Shown here: piece after piece, positions 1 to 5,168 of the stretch
Position numbering within the stretch: position 1 is the stretch's first letter
How the letters are laid out: the number at the start of each line of letters is the position of its first letter
From: JANNWF01 sp038205755
GTDB lineage: Bacteria > Pseudomonadota > Gammaproteobacteria > Xanthomonadales > Xanthomonadaceae
Reading direction: 5' to 3'
Length of the DNA: 7,570 nucleotides
Assembly (NCBI GenBank): GCA_038205755.1
Contig: JBBRBN010000119.1
Coordinates: 1 to 7,570, forward strand
Translations under genes and position numbers: made by a program
Notes under the pieces: generated by a model
What the model saw: the letters and a program-made list of their open reading frames with translations, nothing else
Databases searched by the model: none
Told to the model about the DNA's origin: nothing

Positions 1-26
1 GAGCAGCCGAGCAAGCTCGGCTTTAC
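1..26 (-). repeat. REP palindrome, minus orientation, first copy
   Basis: Read on the minus strand, this is a GTAG-type REP with stem AGCCGAG and CTCGGCT around a CTTG loop. This copy has GTAA in place of the GTAG foot. It touches the window edge, so a partner REP may lie to the left. Confidence 0.85.
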
Positions 27-62
27 GAGAGCGTCGCGTGGAGCGGGAACGTCGCGAGGTGC
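27..62. repeat. 18-bp minisatellite block, 2 units
   Basis: Two units are present (27-44 and 45-62), followed by the diverged 18-mer GGGAGCCTCACGGCGCGG at 63-80 that precedes each plus-oriented REP. The first unit ends GTGGAGC instead of GAGGTGC. Confidence 0.85.
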
Positions 63-68
63 GGGAGC

Positions 69-162
69 CTCACGGCGCGGCAAGCCTTTGTAGAGAGGTG
101 CTTGATACGCTGCAGCTCACGGCGCGGCAAGCCATTGTAGAGCGGAGCGTGCCCCGCTGCAG
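69..162 (+). repeat. 47-bp tandem duplication containing two plus-oriented REPs
   Basis: Bases 69-115 and 116-162 are two head-to-tail copies of a segment starting (C/T)CTCACGGCGCGGCAAGCC and ending with a plus-oriented REP (90-115 and 137-162). The first REP has lost its stem complementarity (AGAGGTGC against ATACGCT). The second retains it with one mismatch. Only the second copy is followed by the usual spacer and minus-oriented REP. Confidence 0.75.
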
Positions 163-210
163 CCCGGATCGGTGAGCCCCCCAAGAGCAGCCGAGCAAGC
201 TCGGCTCTAC
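137..210. repeat. Inverted REP pair (BIME-like), copy 1
   Basis: A plus-oriented REP at 137-162 faces a minus-oriented REP at 185-210 across a 22-bp spacer (CCCGGATCGGTGAGCCCCCCAA). The GTAG feet lie at the two outer edges. In the plus REP the stem carries one A-C mismatch and the loop reads CGTG. The minus REP is perfect. Confidence 0.88.
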
Positions 211-282
211 GAGCGCGTCGCGAGGTGCGAGAGCGTCGCGGGGCGCGACAGCGTCGCGGGGCGCGAGAACGTCGCGAGGTGC
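211..282. repeat. 18-bp minisatellite block, 4 units
   Basis: Units begin at 211, 229, 247 and 265. The diverged unit at 283-300 leads into the next REP. Two of the units end GGGGCGC rather than GAGGTGC, so at least two sub-variants are interspersed. Confidence 0.88.
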
Positions 283-309
283 GGGAGCCTCACGGCGCGG
301 CAAGCCGTT

Positions 310-383
310 GTAGAGCGGAGCTTGCTCCGCTGCAGCCCGGATCGGTGAGCCCCCCAAGAGCAGCCGAGCAAGCTCGGCTCTAC
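310..383. repeat. Inverted REP pair (BIME-like), copy 2
   Basis: Plus REP at 310-335 with a perfect AGCGGAG and CTCCGCT stem, the 22-bp spacer, and minus REP at 358-383 with a perfect AGCCGAG and CTCGGCT stem. The two stems differ by a swapped G-C pair. Confidence 0.9.
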
Positions 384-437
384 GGGAGCGTCGCGAAGTG
401 CAAGAACGTCGCGAGGTGCGGGAACGTCGCGAGTTGC
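384..437. repeat. 18-bp minisatellite block, 3 units
   Basis: Units begin at 384, 402 and 420, followed by the diverged unit at 438-455. Substitutions cluster at unit position 1-5 (GGGAG, AAGAA, GGGAA). The TCGCGA core is kept in all three. Confidence 0.88.
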
Positions 438-464
438 GGGAGCCTCACGGCGCGGCAAGCCGTT

Positions 465-538
465 GTAGAGCGGAGCTTGCTCCGCTGCAGCCGGGATCGG
501 TGAGCCCCCCAAGAGCAGCCGAGCAAGCTCGGCTCTAC
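465..538. repeat. Inverted REP pair (BIME-like), copy 3
   Basis: Plus REP at 465-490, spacer at 491-512, and minus REP at 513-538. Both stems are perfect. It is nearly identical to the pair at 310-383, with one spacer difference (CCGGGATCGG for CCCGGATCGG). Confidence 0.9.
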
Positions 539-700
539 GAGAGCGTCGCGAAGTGCGAGAGCGTCGCGGGGCGCGAGAGCGTCGCGAGGTGCGGGAGCGT
601 CGCGAAGTGCGAGAGCGTCGCGAAGTGCGAGAGCGTCGCGAGGTGCGAGAGCGTCGCGAGGTGCGAAGACTTCGCGAGGTGCGAGAGCGTCGCACGATGC
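539..700. repeat. 18-bp minisatellite block, 9 units
   Basis: Units begin every 18 bases from 539 to 683. The first seven are near-identical. The last two diverge (GAAGACTTC and GTCGCACGATGC), and bases 701-712 look like a further decayed unit. Divergence increasing towards the edge is typical of tandem arrays homogenised in the middle. Every intact unit contains the palindrome TCGCGA. Confidence 0.92.
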
Positions 701-712
701 TGGAGCGACGCC

Positions 713-826
713 ATGATCCTCGACAACTATCCGAACTCGGCCCAGGACAACCTGCGCGCAGTCTTTGCCTTTGCGCAATCGCTGATCGCGGGGAAGACCT
801 TTTTTCCCGAGCCGCGCGTGGCCTGA
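713..826 (+). CDS. Possible 37-residue ORF or gene remnant at the array edge
   Basis: The peptide starts MILDNYPNSAQDNLRAVFAF and ends FFPEPRVA. Codon choice is strongly GC-ending (ATC CTC GAC AAC, then CCG, GCC, CAG, CTG, CGC), unlike repeat-derived sequence. A TGGAG motif at 701-705 lies 7 bases before the ATG, which would allow translation as a small protein. The same frame stays open leftwards through the nine-unit 18-bp block, where it would encode repeated ESVARC hexapeptides. It may therefore instead be the 3' end of a gene invaded or replaced by the repeat. I recognise no family, and both readings are tentative. Confidence 0.3.
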   Translation: MILDNYPNSAQDNLRAVFAFAQSLIAGKTFFPEPRVA

Positions 827-874
827 CGCGATAGCTGGCCGACCAAAATCCATGGGGACTGCGGTCAAGGCCAA

Positions 875-900
875 GAGCAGCCGAGCAAGCTCGGCTCTAC
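875..900 (-). repeat. Solitary REP palindrome, minus orientation
   Basis: This is identical in sequence to the minus-oriented REPs in the array, with a perfect AGCCGAG and CTCGGCT stem and CTAC on the plus strand. It has no plus-oriented partner and no 18-bp units beside it, showing that the REP moves or spreads independently of the minisatellite. Confidence 0.88.
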
Positions 901-1072
901 CACAGCGACCAAGTCCCCCAGCGCCTTCATCGCCCGCTTCGGCGTATGGCCCTGCAGACGCCGCCGCGTGCGGCGCTGACCCAGCGCCCGGCAGCGCCGT
1001 CGTGGATCAAGGGTGCTGAAGCTGCTCCTCGAGGGTACTTGAACTGCTCCTCGTCTCGTCCCCAGAGTCCGC
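901..1072. other. Gene-free stretch between the REP and the 40-bp duplication
   Basis: I see no convincing gene here. A small dyad, CGCCGC and GCGGCG around CGCGT, lies near 960-976 and is followed by no T-run. The decamer CTGCTCCTCG occurs twice (1022-1031 and 1044-1053). A minus-strand frame reads LGQRRTRRRLQGHTPKRAMKA across 904-990 with fairly good codon bias, but it has no start and ends inside the REP. It could be the tail of a decayed gene. Confidence 0.4.
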
Positions 1073-1152
1073 AGAGGTCGCCATGGCGAGTGGATGGTCA
1101 GTGCTGATCGGTAGAGGTCGCCATGGCGAGTGGCTGGTCAGCCCTGCTCGGC
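1073..1152 (+). repeat. 40-bp tandem duplication carrying a ribosome-binding site and start codon
   Basis: Copies at 1073-1112 and 1113-1152 share AGAGGTCGCCATGGCGAGTGG followed by TGGTCAG. They then differ at a few positions (TGCTGATCGG against CCCTGCTCGG). Each copy contains AGAGG, a 5-base gap, ATG, and codons for MASGWS. The period of 40 is not a multiple of three, so the two starts lead into different frames. Confidence 0.85.
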
Positions 1153-1251
1153 ATCGGCGGGCTGATCGGCCAACTGCGCTCGACGCGCGCGCAGGCACCG
1201 TGTGGCGGCACAGCGGCGGTCGACTACCGTCGGCTGCAGCTCGGCCCCTGA
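1123..1251 (+). CDS. Possible small protein, 42 residues
   Basis: The ORF starts at the ATG in the second 40-bp copy and encodes MASGWSALLGIGGLIGQLRS followed by a short polar tail ending in DYRRLQLGP. GAGG at 1114-1117 lies 5 bases upstream, and an in-frame stop at 1105-1107 rules out a longer version. About four fifths of codons end in G or C. Residues 6-17 are hydrophobic and glycine-rich, which might be a short membrane-inserting helix. I recognise no family. Support is the ribosome-binding site plus codon bias only, so it may be a chance ORF in GC-rich DNA. The first-copy start at 1083 opens a 66-residue frame that looks less protein-like. Confidence 0.35.
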   Translation: MASGWSALLGIGGLIGQLRSTRAQAPCGGTAAVDYRRLQLGP

Positions 1252-1261
1252 TGCACTGCGG

Positions 1262-1278
1262 GCGCGCCAGCGGCGCGC
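1262..1278. terminator. GC-rich hairpin downstream of the kinase gene, possible terminator
   Basis: GCGCGCC and GGCGCGC form a perfect 7-bp stem around an AGC loop, ending 24 bases beyond the kinase stop codon. On the kinase transcript no U-run follows. On the plus strand only TTT follows. It could be a weak or factor-assisted terminator, or simply a GC-rich palindrome. Confidence 0.3.
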
Positions 1279-1302
1279 TTTGAATCAGCGGCGCCCTGGG
1301 CG

Positions 1303-3318
1303 TCAGCCAGCTGCCTTGCGCCGATACGGCGACAGTTCGCCAACCATGCCGCTCAGGTACGGCCGCACCGCTTCTTCCGCCTTGCTGTCGGCGTTCAGCG
1401 TGGTGAAATCGATTCGCTCGCGGAAGCCGGCGCCGAGCGGGCGCTTGTCCAACACGTGGTAGCTGCGCACGGTCAGGTTGGCGGTAAACAGCGTTGAGCT
1501 CTGGCCGTAGTACTGGAGCTCCTGCGAGCCCACGCCTTCGGCCCGAACCACCACCACCACCGACGCATCACGCCGCAGGGCATTGAAGATGCCCGGCAGA
1601 TCACCGCGACCACTAACGCCGGCAATCAGCTCGGAATCGACGACGTCGAATCCAGCATCGATCAAACGCTCTTCGATGCGCTGCCGCGCCGGGCCCACCA
1701 GCGCCTGATCGCCGAGCGCGACCACGGCGATGCGCGGCGGCGGCGCGACGGCGGCACGCACAGGTGCCGCGTTGGCAACCGTCTCGCGCCGCTCGGCGAC
1801 CTTCTGCTGCAGCGCTGCAAGCACCGGGCGGCCGGTTTCCGCCTGCGCCGCAGGCAGCGCCGGTGCAGCAAGCACTGGCGCCTCCATGCCGGCTGTCGGC
1901 GTTGCCTGCGACGGCAGCGCAGCGGCCTCCACAGCGATTGCCTGCGCAGTTGCATCGGGCTGCTCAACAGGCAGCGCGACAGCGCTGCTCTGCTGGTCGA
2001 TGGAAGCCGAGGCCGAGAACTGACTCACGTCGCCGGCGCTGTCCGGAGCCAGCGCCGCAGCCTGGCTGACGCCAATCGGATTGCTGGCCTTGCCGGCGGC
2101 GATACCGTCCGTGTAGGCCTTGTCGGTGCCGACGATGCCGTCCTTGAAGCCACGCGCGAAGTCAGTCAGCGGGCCTTTCATCGCAAGCGCGGCGCCGCCC
2201 AGCAGCAGCACCAGCGCCGCGGCAATCGCCAGCGGCAGGCGCGCACCCGAGCCCGGCTGCCGGCTGCGATCCAGCGCCGACGCGCGCGCGGGTGCCGGCG
2301 GCGGGACTATCGGCGCGGCGCTTGCGGCCGTGGGCGTGGGCTGTACCGGCGCTGCCACGCCGGACGTCGAGCGCGCCACCACTGGCGGCGGTGTCGCCAC
2401 GCGCTGCTTCTGCGACGCTGGCGTGGGTACGCCGATCACCGTCGCATTGGATGCAATCGGCGCCGGGATACTCAGGCGCACCGTGCCTCCGCGCGCCACC
2501 AGCGGATGTGCCTGCAGCGCTTCCGCCAACTGGTGGCAATCCTGGTAGCGCTCGGCAGGCTCCTTGGCCACCATCCGCGACAGGATCTCCGCGGCCTGCG
2601 GATCGACCTCGCCGTTGAGTTCGCGAATGTCCGGGAACTCGGCCCGGACCACTTCCAGCATCAGGCCAAGCGGGCTCTCCTCCGTGAACGGCACGCGGCC
2701 GGTGAGCATCTCGAACAGCACGATTCCCAGCGAAAAGATGTCGGAGCGCTGATCGACCGTCTTGCCGATGCAGATCTCGGGCGACAGGTAGCCCGGCGTG
2801 CCGACGAACTCGCCGGTGGAGGTCAGCTTCTTGGAGAAGTCCTGGGTTGCCAGCGCAATGCCGAAGTCGGCGATCTTGACGTTGCCGCGTGGCGTCAACA
2901 TCAGGTTGCCAGGCTTGATATCGCGGTGGATCACGCCCTTGTCGTGCGCTGTCGCGAGGCCCAGCGCGGTCTGGTGGATGACCTTCAGCGAATTCTCGAC
3001 GCTCAGCTTGCCGTCGCGCTTGAGCAGCCCGGAGAGCGAATCCCCCTCGACAAACTCCATCGCGAAGAACGGCTGGCCGGTGGTCTCATCGGTCCCGATG
3101 AAATAGACCTGGATGATGTGCGGATCGTTGAGCGCCGCCATCGAGCGCGCCTCGCGCAGAAAGCGCTCAACCAGATTCGGATCGTGCGCCAGCGACGGCG
3201 ACAGCTCCTTGATGGCCACGTATCGACCAAGCGCCGGCTCGTAGCCCTTGTAGACCACGCCCATGCCGCCACGGCCCAGCTCTTCGACAATCTCATAATG
3301 GCCAAGATGCGATTTCAT
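1303..3318 (-). CDS. Transmembrane Hanks-type Ser/Thr protein kinase (PknB-like)
   Basis: A 671-residue kinase that would phosphorylate proteins on Ser or Thr from the cytoplasmic face of the inner membrane. Residues about 8-270 form a complete kinase domain: glycine loop GRGGMG (15-20), ATP lysine in VAIK (K37), paired glutamate in REAR (E56), catalytic HRDIKPGN (D133, N138), metal-binding DFG (D151), and a Thr/Ser-rich activation segment before GTPGYLSPE. A Pro/Ala-rich linker (about 285-355) leads to one membrane helix near 361-379. The remainder is outside: an Ala/Gln-rich low-complexity stretch (about 420-525), then a compact alpha/beta-looking domain (about 529-665) in place of the PASTA repeats of PknB. 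The ATG at 3318 is chosen because AAAGGA lies 9 bases upstream and the protein then begins right at the kinase fold. An in-frame TTG at 3357 lacks a ribosome-binding site. Targets are unknown and no phosphatase gene is adjacent. Confidence 0.95.
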   Translation of the reverse strand: MKSHLGHYEIVEELGRGGMGVVYKGYEPALGRYVAIKELSPSLAHDPNLVERFLREARSMAALNDPHIIQVYFIGTDETTGQPFFAMEFVEGDSLSGLLKRDGKLSVENSLKVIHQTALGLATAHDKGVIHRDIKPGNLMLTPRGNVKIADFGIALATQDFSKKLTSTGEFVGTPGYLSPEICIGKTVDQRSDIFSLGIVLFEMLTGRVPFTEESPLGLMLEVVRAEFPDIRELNGEVDPQAAEILSRMVAKEPAERYQDCHQLAEALQAHPLVARGGTVRLSIPAPIASNATVIGVPTPASQKQRVATPPPVVARSTSGVAAPVQPTPTAASAAPIVPPPAPARASALDRSRQPGSGARLPLAIAAALVLLLGGAALAMKGPLTDFARGFKDGIVGTDKAYTDGIAAGKASNPIGVSQAAALAPDSAGDVSQFSASASIDQQSSAVALPVEQPDATAQAIAVEAAALPSQATPTAGMEAPVLAAPALPAAQAETGRPVLAALQQKVAERRETVANAAPVRAAVAPPPRIAVVALGDQALVGPARQRIEERLIDAGFDVVDSELIAGVSGRGDLPGIFNALRRDASVVVVVRAEGVGSQELQYYGQSSTLFTANLTVRSYHVLDKRPLGAGFRERIDFTTLNADSKAEEAVRPYLSGMVGELSPYRRKAAG

Positions 3319-3327
3319 GGCGCGCGA

Positions 3328-3347
3328 TCCTTTGCCGTCACGGCAAA
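3328..3347 (-). promoter_or_regulatory. Kinase ribosome-binding site overlapped by a perfect dyad
   Basis: The minus-strand ribosome-binding site AAAGGA (3328-3333) fixes the kinase start at 3318. It overlaps a perfect 17-bp dyad at 3331-3347 (TTTGCCGT, C, ACGGCAAA). In RNA this would be a 7-bp hairpin with a 3-base loop whose 3' arm includes the three A residues of AAAGGA. It could act as a DNA operator or as an mRNA hairpin that partly hides the ribosome-binding site. The symmetry is seen; the regulation is inferred. Confidence 0.5.
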
Positions 3348-3885
3348 TTGGGGACAACTTGGGATGCTAGCACCGGCATTTCCTGACAGACCGCCGCCGG
3401 TCGGCAGGTCCGGCCTTCATTCAGCTTGGCGTTCAGGTGACCTGCCGATGGCTGGCCGCGTCCACTTGCCGGGCGCAACGCCGAACGTTCGGGTTGGCTC
3501 GCCGAACCAATGCAGCGTTCACTCACCCTGTTTGCCGCACTTCACGCTGAAGCCGGCCGGCCCAACGCTCTGCACGATCCCGCGCGTGCGCCGTGGCAGG
3601 GATCACCTCTGCAACGCCTGCTTCGAAGGCAGCATTGCCGCGCCGCCCCATCGCACGTGGGGCTGCGACATGGCGGTGGGATACAAGGGCGACCTGCTGG
3701 CCAAACGCAGCGGCTTTGCCCGGCCACCGCCGGCACCGAGCAACTGCCGCAGACCGGCCGCGCCACCGCGACTGCACCGCGTTGCCGGCCCCGGCCGCCC
3801 ATTACCTCACTCACCCGGGGCGGTCGGACGGATTGCCGTCCTTCTCGACGCCAGCCTCCGGTGATCTACACTTCGCCCTCACTCT
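3348..3885. other. Divergent intergenic region between the kinase and TRAP genes
   Basis: About 580 bases separate the two divergent starts. It holds the dyads described separately and presumably both promoters, although I could not find a strong -35/-10 pair for either gene. The plus-strand frame 3448-3864 is open and has mostly G/C-ending codons between about 3540 and 3725. It has no ribosome-binding site, and its product is rich in Pro, Arg and Cys without any fold-like pattern. It may be a decayed gene or compositional chance. TACACT at 3867-3872 is a possible -10 for the TRAP gene without a matching -35. Confidence 0.4.
3401..3448. promoter_or_regulatory. 10-bp inverted repeat upstream of the kinase gene
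   Basis: TCGGCAGGTC (3401-3410) and GACCTGCCGA (3439-3448) are perfect reverse complements separated by 28 bases. The right arm also overlaps an 11-bp dyad, CAGGTGACCTG (3434-3444). It lies 83-130 bases upstream of the kinase start and could be a pair of half-sites for a dimeric regulator. No regulator gene is adjacent, so the role is unassigned. Confidence 0.4.
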
Positions 3886-3893
3886 GGGAGGAG
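3886..3893 (+). promoter_or_regulatory. Ribosome-binding site of the TRAP solute-binding gene
   Basis: GGGAGGAG lies 7 bases before the ATG at 3901. It is an unusually strong match to the anti-Shine-Dalgarno sequence and settles the start codon. Confidence 0.85.
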
Positions 3894-3900
3894 CGGCAGG

Positions 3901-5001
3901 ATGAAACGACGACAGCTGATTGGCGGCGCTGGCATTGCCGCGCTGGCCGGCGGATTGGCCGCGTGCAGCGGGCGCAGCGCTGTCGACTGCCCGGACGGCA
4001 GCGACCAGCCGGTTCGGCATTGGAAGATGGTCACCACCTGGCCGGCCAATTTCCCCGGCCTTGGCAGCGGCGCGGCCGATCTGGCCGCGCTGATCACCCG
4101 CGCCAGCGGTGGCCGGATCACGGTCAAGGTGTTCGCCGGCGGCGAGCTGGTGCCACCGTTCGAGGTGTTCGATGCGGTCAGCCGTGGCACCGCCGAGCTG
4201 GGCCACGGCGCCGCCTACTATTGGAAGGGCAAGGCCGAGTCGGCGCCGTTCTTTGCCGCCGTACCGTTTGGCATGAACGCGCAGGAAATGAACGGCTGGC
4301 TGTACAGCGGCGGCGGTCTCGACCTGTGGCGCGAGCTGTATGCGCCATTCAATCTGGTGCCCTTCCCGGCCGGCAACACCGGCGTACAGACCGCCGGCTG
4401 GTTCAATCGCGAGATCAACCGTGTTGAAGACCTTGCCGGACTGAAAATGCGCATCCCCGGCCTCGGCGGCGAAGTCATCGCCCGGCTCGGCGGCACGCCG
4501 GTCAACCTGCCCGGCGCCGAGCTGTTCACCGCCATGCAAAGCGGCACCATCGACGCCACTGAATGGGTCGGCCCCTACAACGACCTCGCCTTCGGCCTGC
4601 ATCGGGTAGCCAAGTACTGCTACTACCCCGGCTGGCAGGAGCCCGGCCCGACGCTCGAATGCATCATCAACAAGCAGGCCTTTGAGGCGCTGCCCGACGA
4701 TCTGAAGTTGATCGTCGACACCTGCTGCCGCGCGATCAACGATGCCATGCTGGCCGAGTACACCGCCCGCAACCAGCAGGCGCTGGAACAGCTGCTCAAC
4801 GAACACAAGGTCGACTTCCGACCCCTGCCAGAACCCGTACTGACCGCCTTGCGCGACGCCAGCCACGCCGTGCTGGAGGAAATCGCCCAGCGCGACCCGT
4901 TCGCCCGCCGCGTGTACGACTCGTACCGCGCATTTCAAGCCCAGGCGGCGGCCTGGCACCGGGTGTCGGAGGTCGCGTATTACGCGCAGCGACCGGCGTG
5001 A
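3901..5001 (+). CDS. TRAP transporter solute-binding lipoprotein, DctP/TakP-like
   Basis: A 366-residue extracytoplasmic binding protein that would capture a small organic acid and pass it to a TRAP-type sodium-coupled permease. The N-terminus carries a twin arginine (MKRRQLIGG), a hydrophobic stretch and a lipobox LAAC (C22), so it is probably exported by the Tat or Sec route and lipid-anchored. Family signatures run in order: WKMVTTWPANFPG (41-53), VKVFAGGELVPPFEVFDAVS (75-94), MRIPGLGG (183-190) with the arginine (R184) that in this family binds the substrate carboxylate, DATEWVGPYNDLAFG (218-232), and YYPGWQEPG (241-249). These resemble the 2-oxoacid/lactate-binding branch (TakP type) more than the C4-dicarboxylate DctP branch. 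Length is normal. The permease genes (DctQ, DctM type) do not follow; a peptidase gene on the opposite strand does. The binding protein is thus an orphan here. The exact ligand cannot be read from sequence. Confidence 0.93.
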   Translation: MKRRQLIGGAGIAALAGGLAACSGRSAVDCPDGSDQPVRHWKMVTTWPANFPGLGSGAADLAALITRASGGRITVKVFAGGELVPPFEVFDAVSRGTAELGHGAAYYWKGKAESAPFFAAVPFGMNAQEMNGWLYSGGGLDLWRELYAPFNLVPFPAGNTGVQTAGWFNREINRVEDLAGLKMRIPGLGGEVIARLGGTPVNLPGAELFTAMQSGTIDATEWVGPYNDLAFGLHRVAKYCYYPGWQEPGPTLECIINKQAFEALPDDLKLIVDTCCRAINDAMLAEYTARNQQALEQLLNEHKVDFRPLPEPVLTALRDASHAVLEEIAQRDPFARRVYDSYRAFQAQAAAWHRVSEVAYYAQRPA

Positions 5002-5168
5002 GGGCAGCTATGGCGAGCAGCGCTGCGATGCACGCGCTGCCGCCGCTGCGTTTGCAGGATTGGCGGAATGCAGTGGTCGCGAGCCGGAGATCGATTCGGG
5101 CGTCAGTCGGCGGTGATCGAGGGGCGCGTCAACTGCCGGCCGTCGGCTCGGAGTTCATCATCCACACC

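Larger units (their letters stand above)
1..700. repeat. Composite array: 18-bp minisatellite blocks alternating with inverted REP pairs
   Basis: The region is built from two nested repeat types. An 18-bp unit (consensus GAGAGCGTCGCGAGGTGC) occurs in blocks of 2, 4, 3 and 9 copies. Between blocks sits a conserved module: a diverged 18-mer (GGGAGCCTCACGGCGCGG), a short CAAGCCGTT link, a plus-oriented REP, a 22-bp spacer, and a minus-oriented REP. Successive plus REPs start at 137, 310 and 465. The spacings of 173 and 155 differ by exactly one 18-mer, so length variation comes from gain or loss of whole units. The array begins with a REP at base 1 and therefore probably continues to the left. 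Long ORFs run through it in several frames on both strands because 18 is divisible by three and the unit lacks stops. I do not read these as genes. Confidence 0.95.

Noticed and set aside
1..700. CRISPR array
   Set aside because: There are no unique spacers between regular repeats. The 18-bp units abut directly, the longer modules are separated by other copies of repeats, and no cas genes are present.
207..874. Several long ORFs in the left array on both strands, encoding Arg/Ser-, ESVAKC- or ALAPRD-type hexapeptide repeats
   Set aside because: They are a by-product of an 18-bp, stop-free tandem unit, which keeps several frames open at once. There is no consistent ribosome-binding site or protein-like composition.
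904..1000. Transposase C-terminus on the minus strand (RRTRRRLQGHTPKRAMKALG)
   Set aside because: It has no catalytic motif or start codon, and it ends within a REP. The resemblance to a transposase tail is not specific enough.
2506..3864. 452-codon plus-strand ORF opposite the kinase gene
   Set aside because: Most of it is antisense to a kinase domain with all catalytic motifs. It is the expected antisense opening in GC-rich DNA.
3811..4959. 382-codon minus-strand ORF opposite the TRAP binding-protein gene
   Set aside because: The plus strand carries the family motifs, lipobox and ribosome-binding site. The antisense frame has none.
5002..5168. Intrinsic terminator between the convergent TRAP and peptidase genes
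   Set aside because: There are short GC-rich dyads such as GCAGCGCTGC, but no stem followed by a T-run on either strand.
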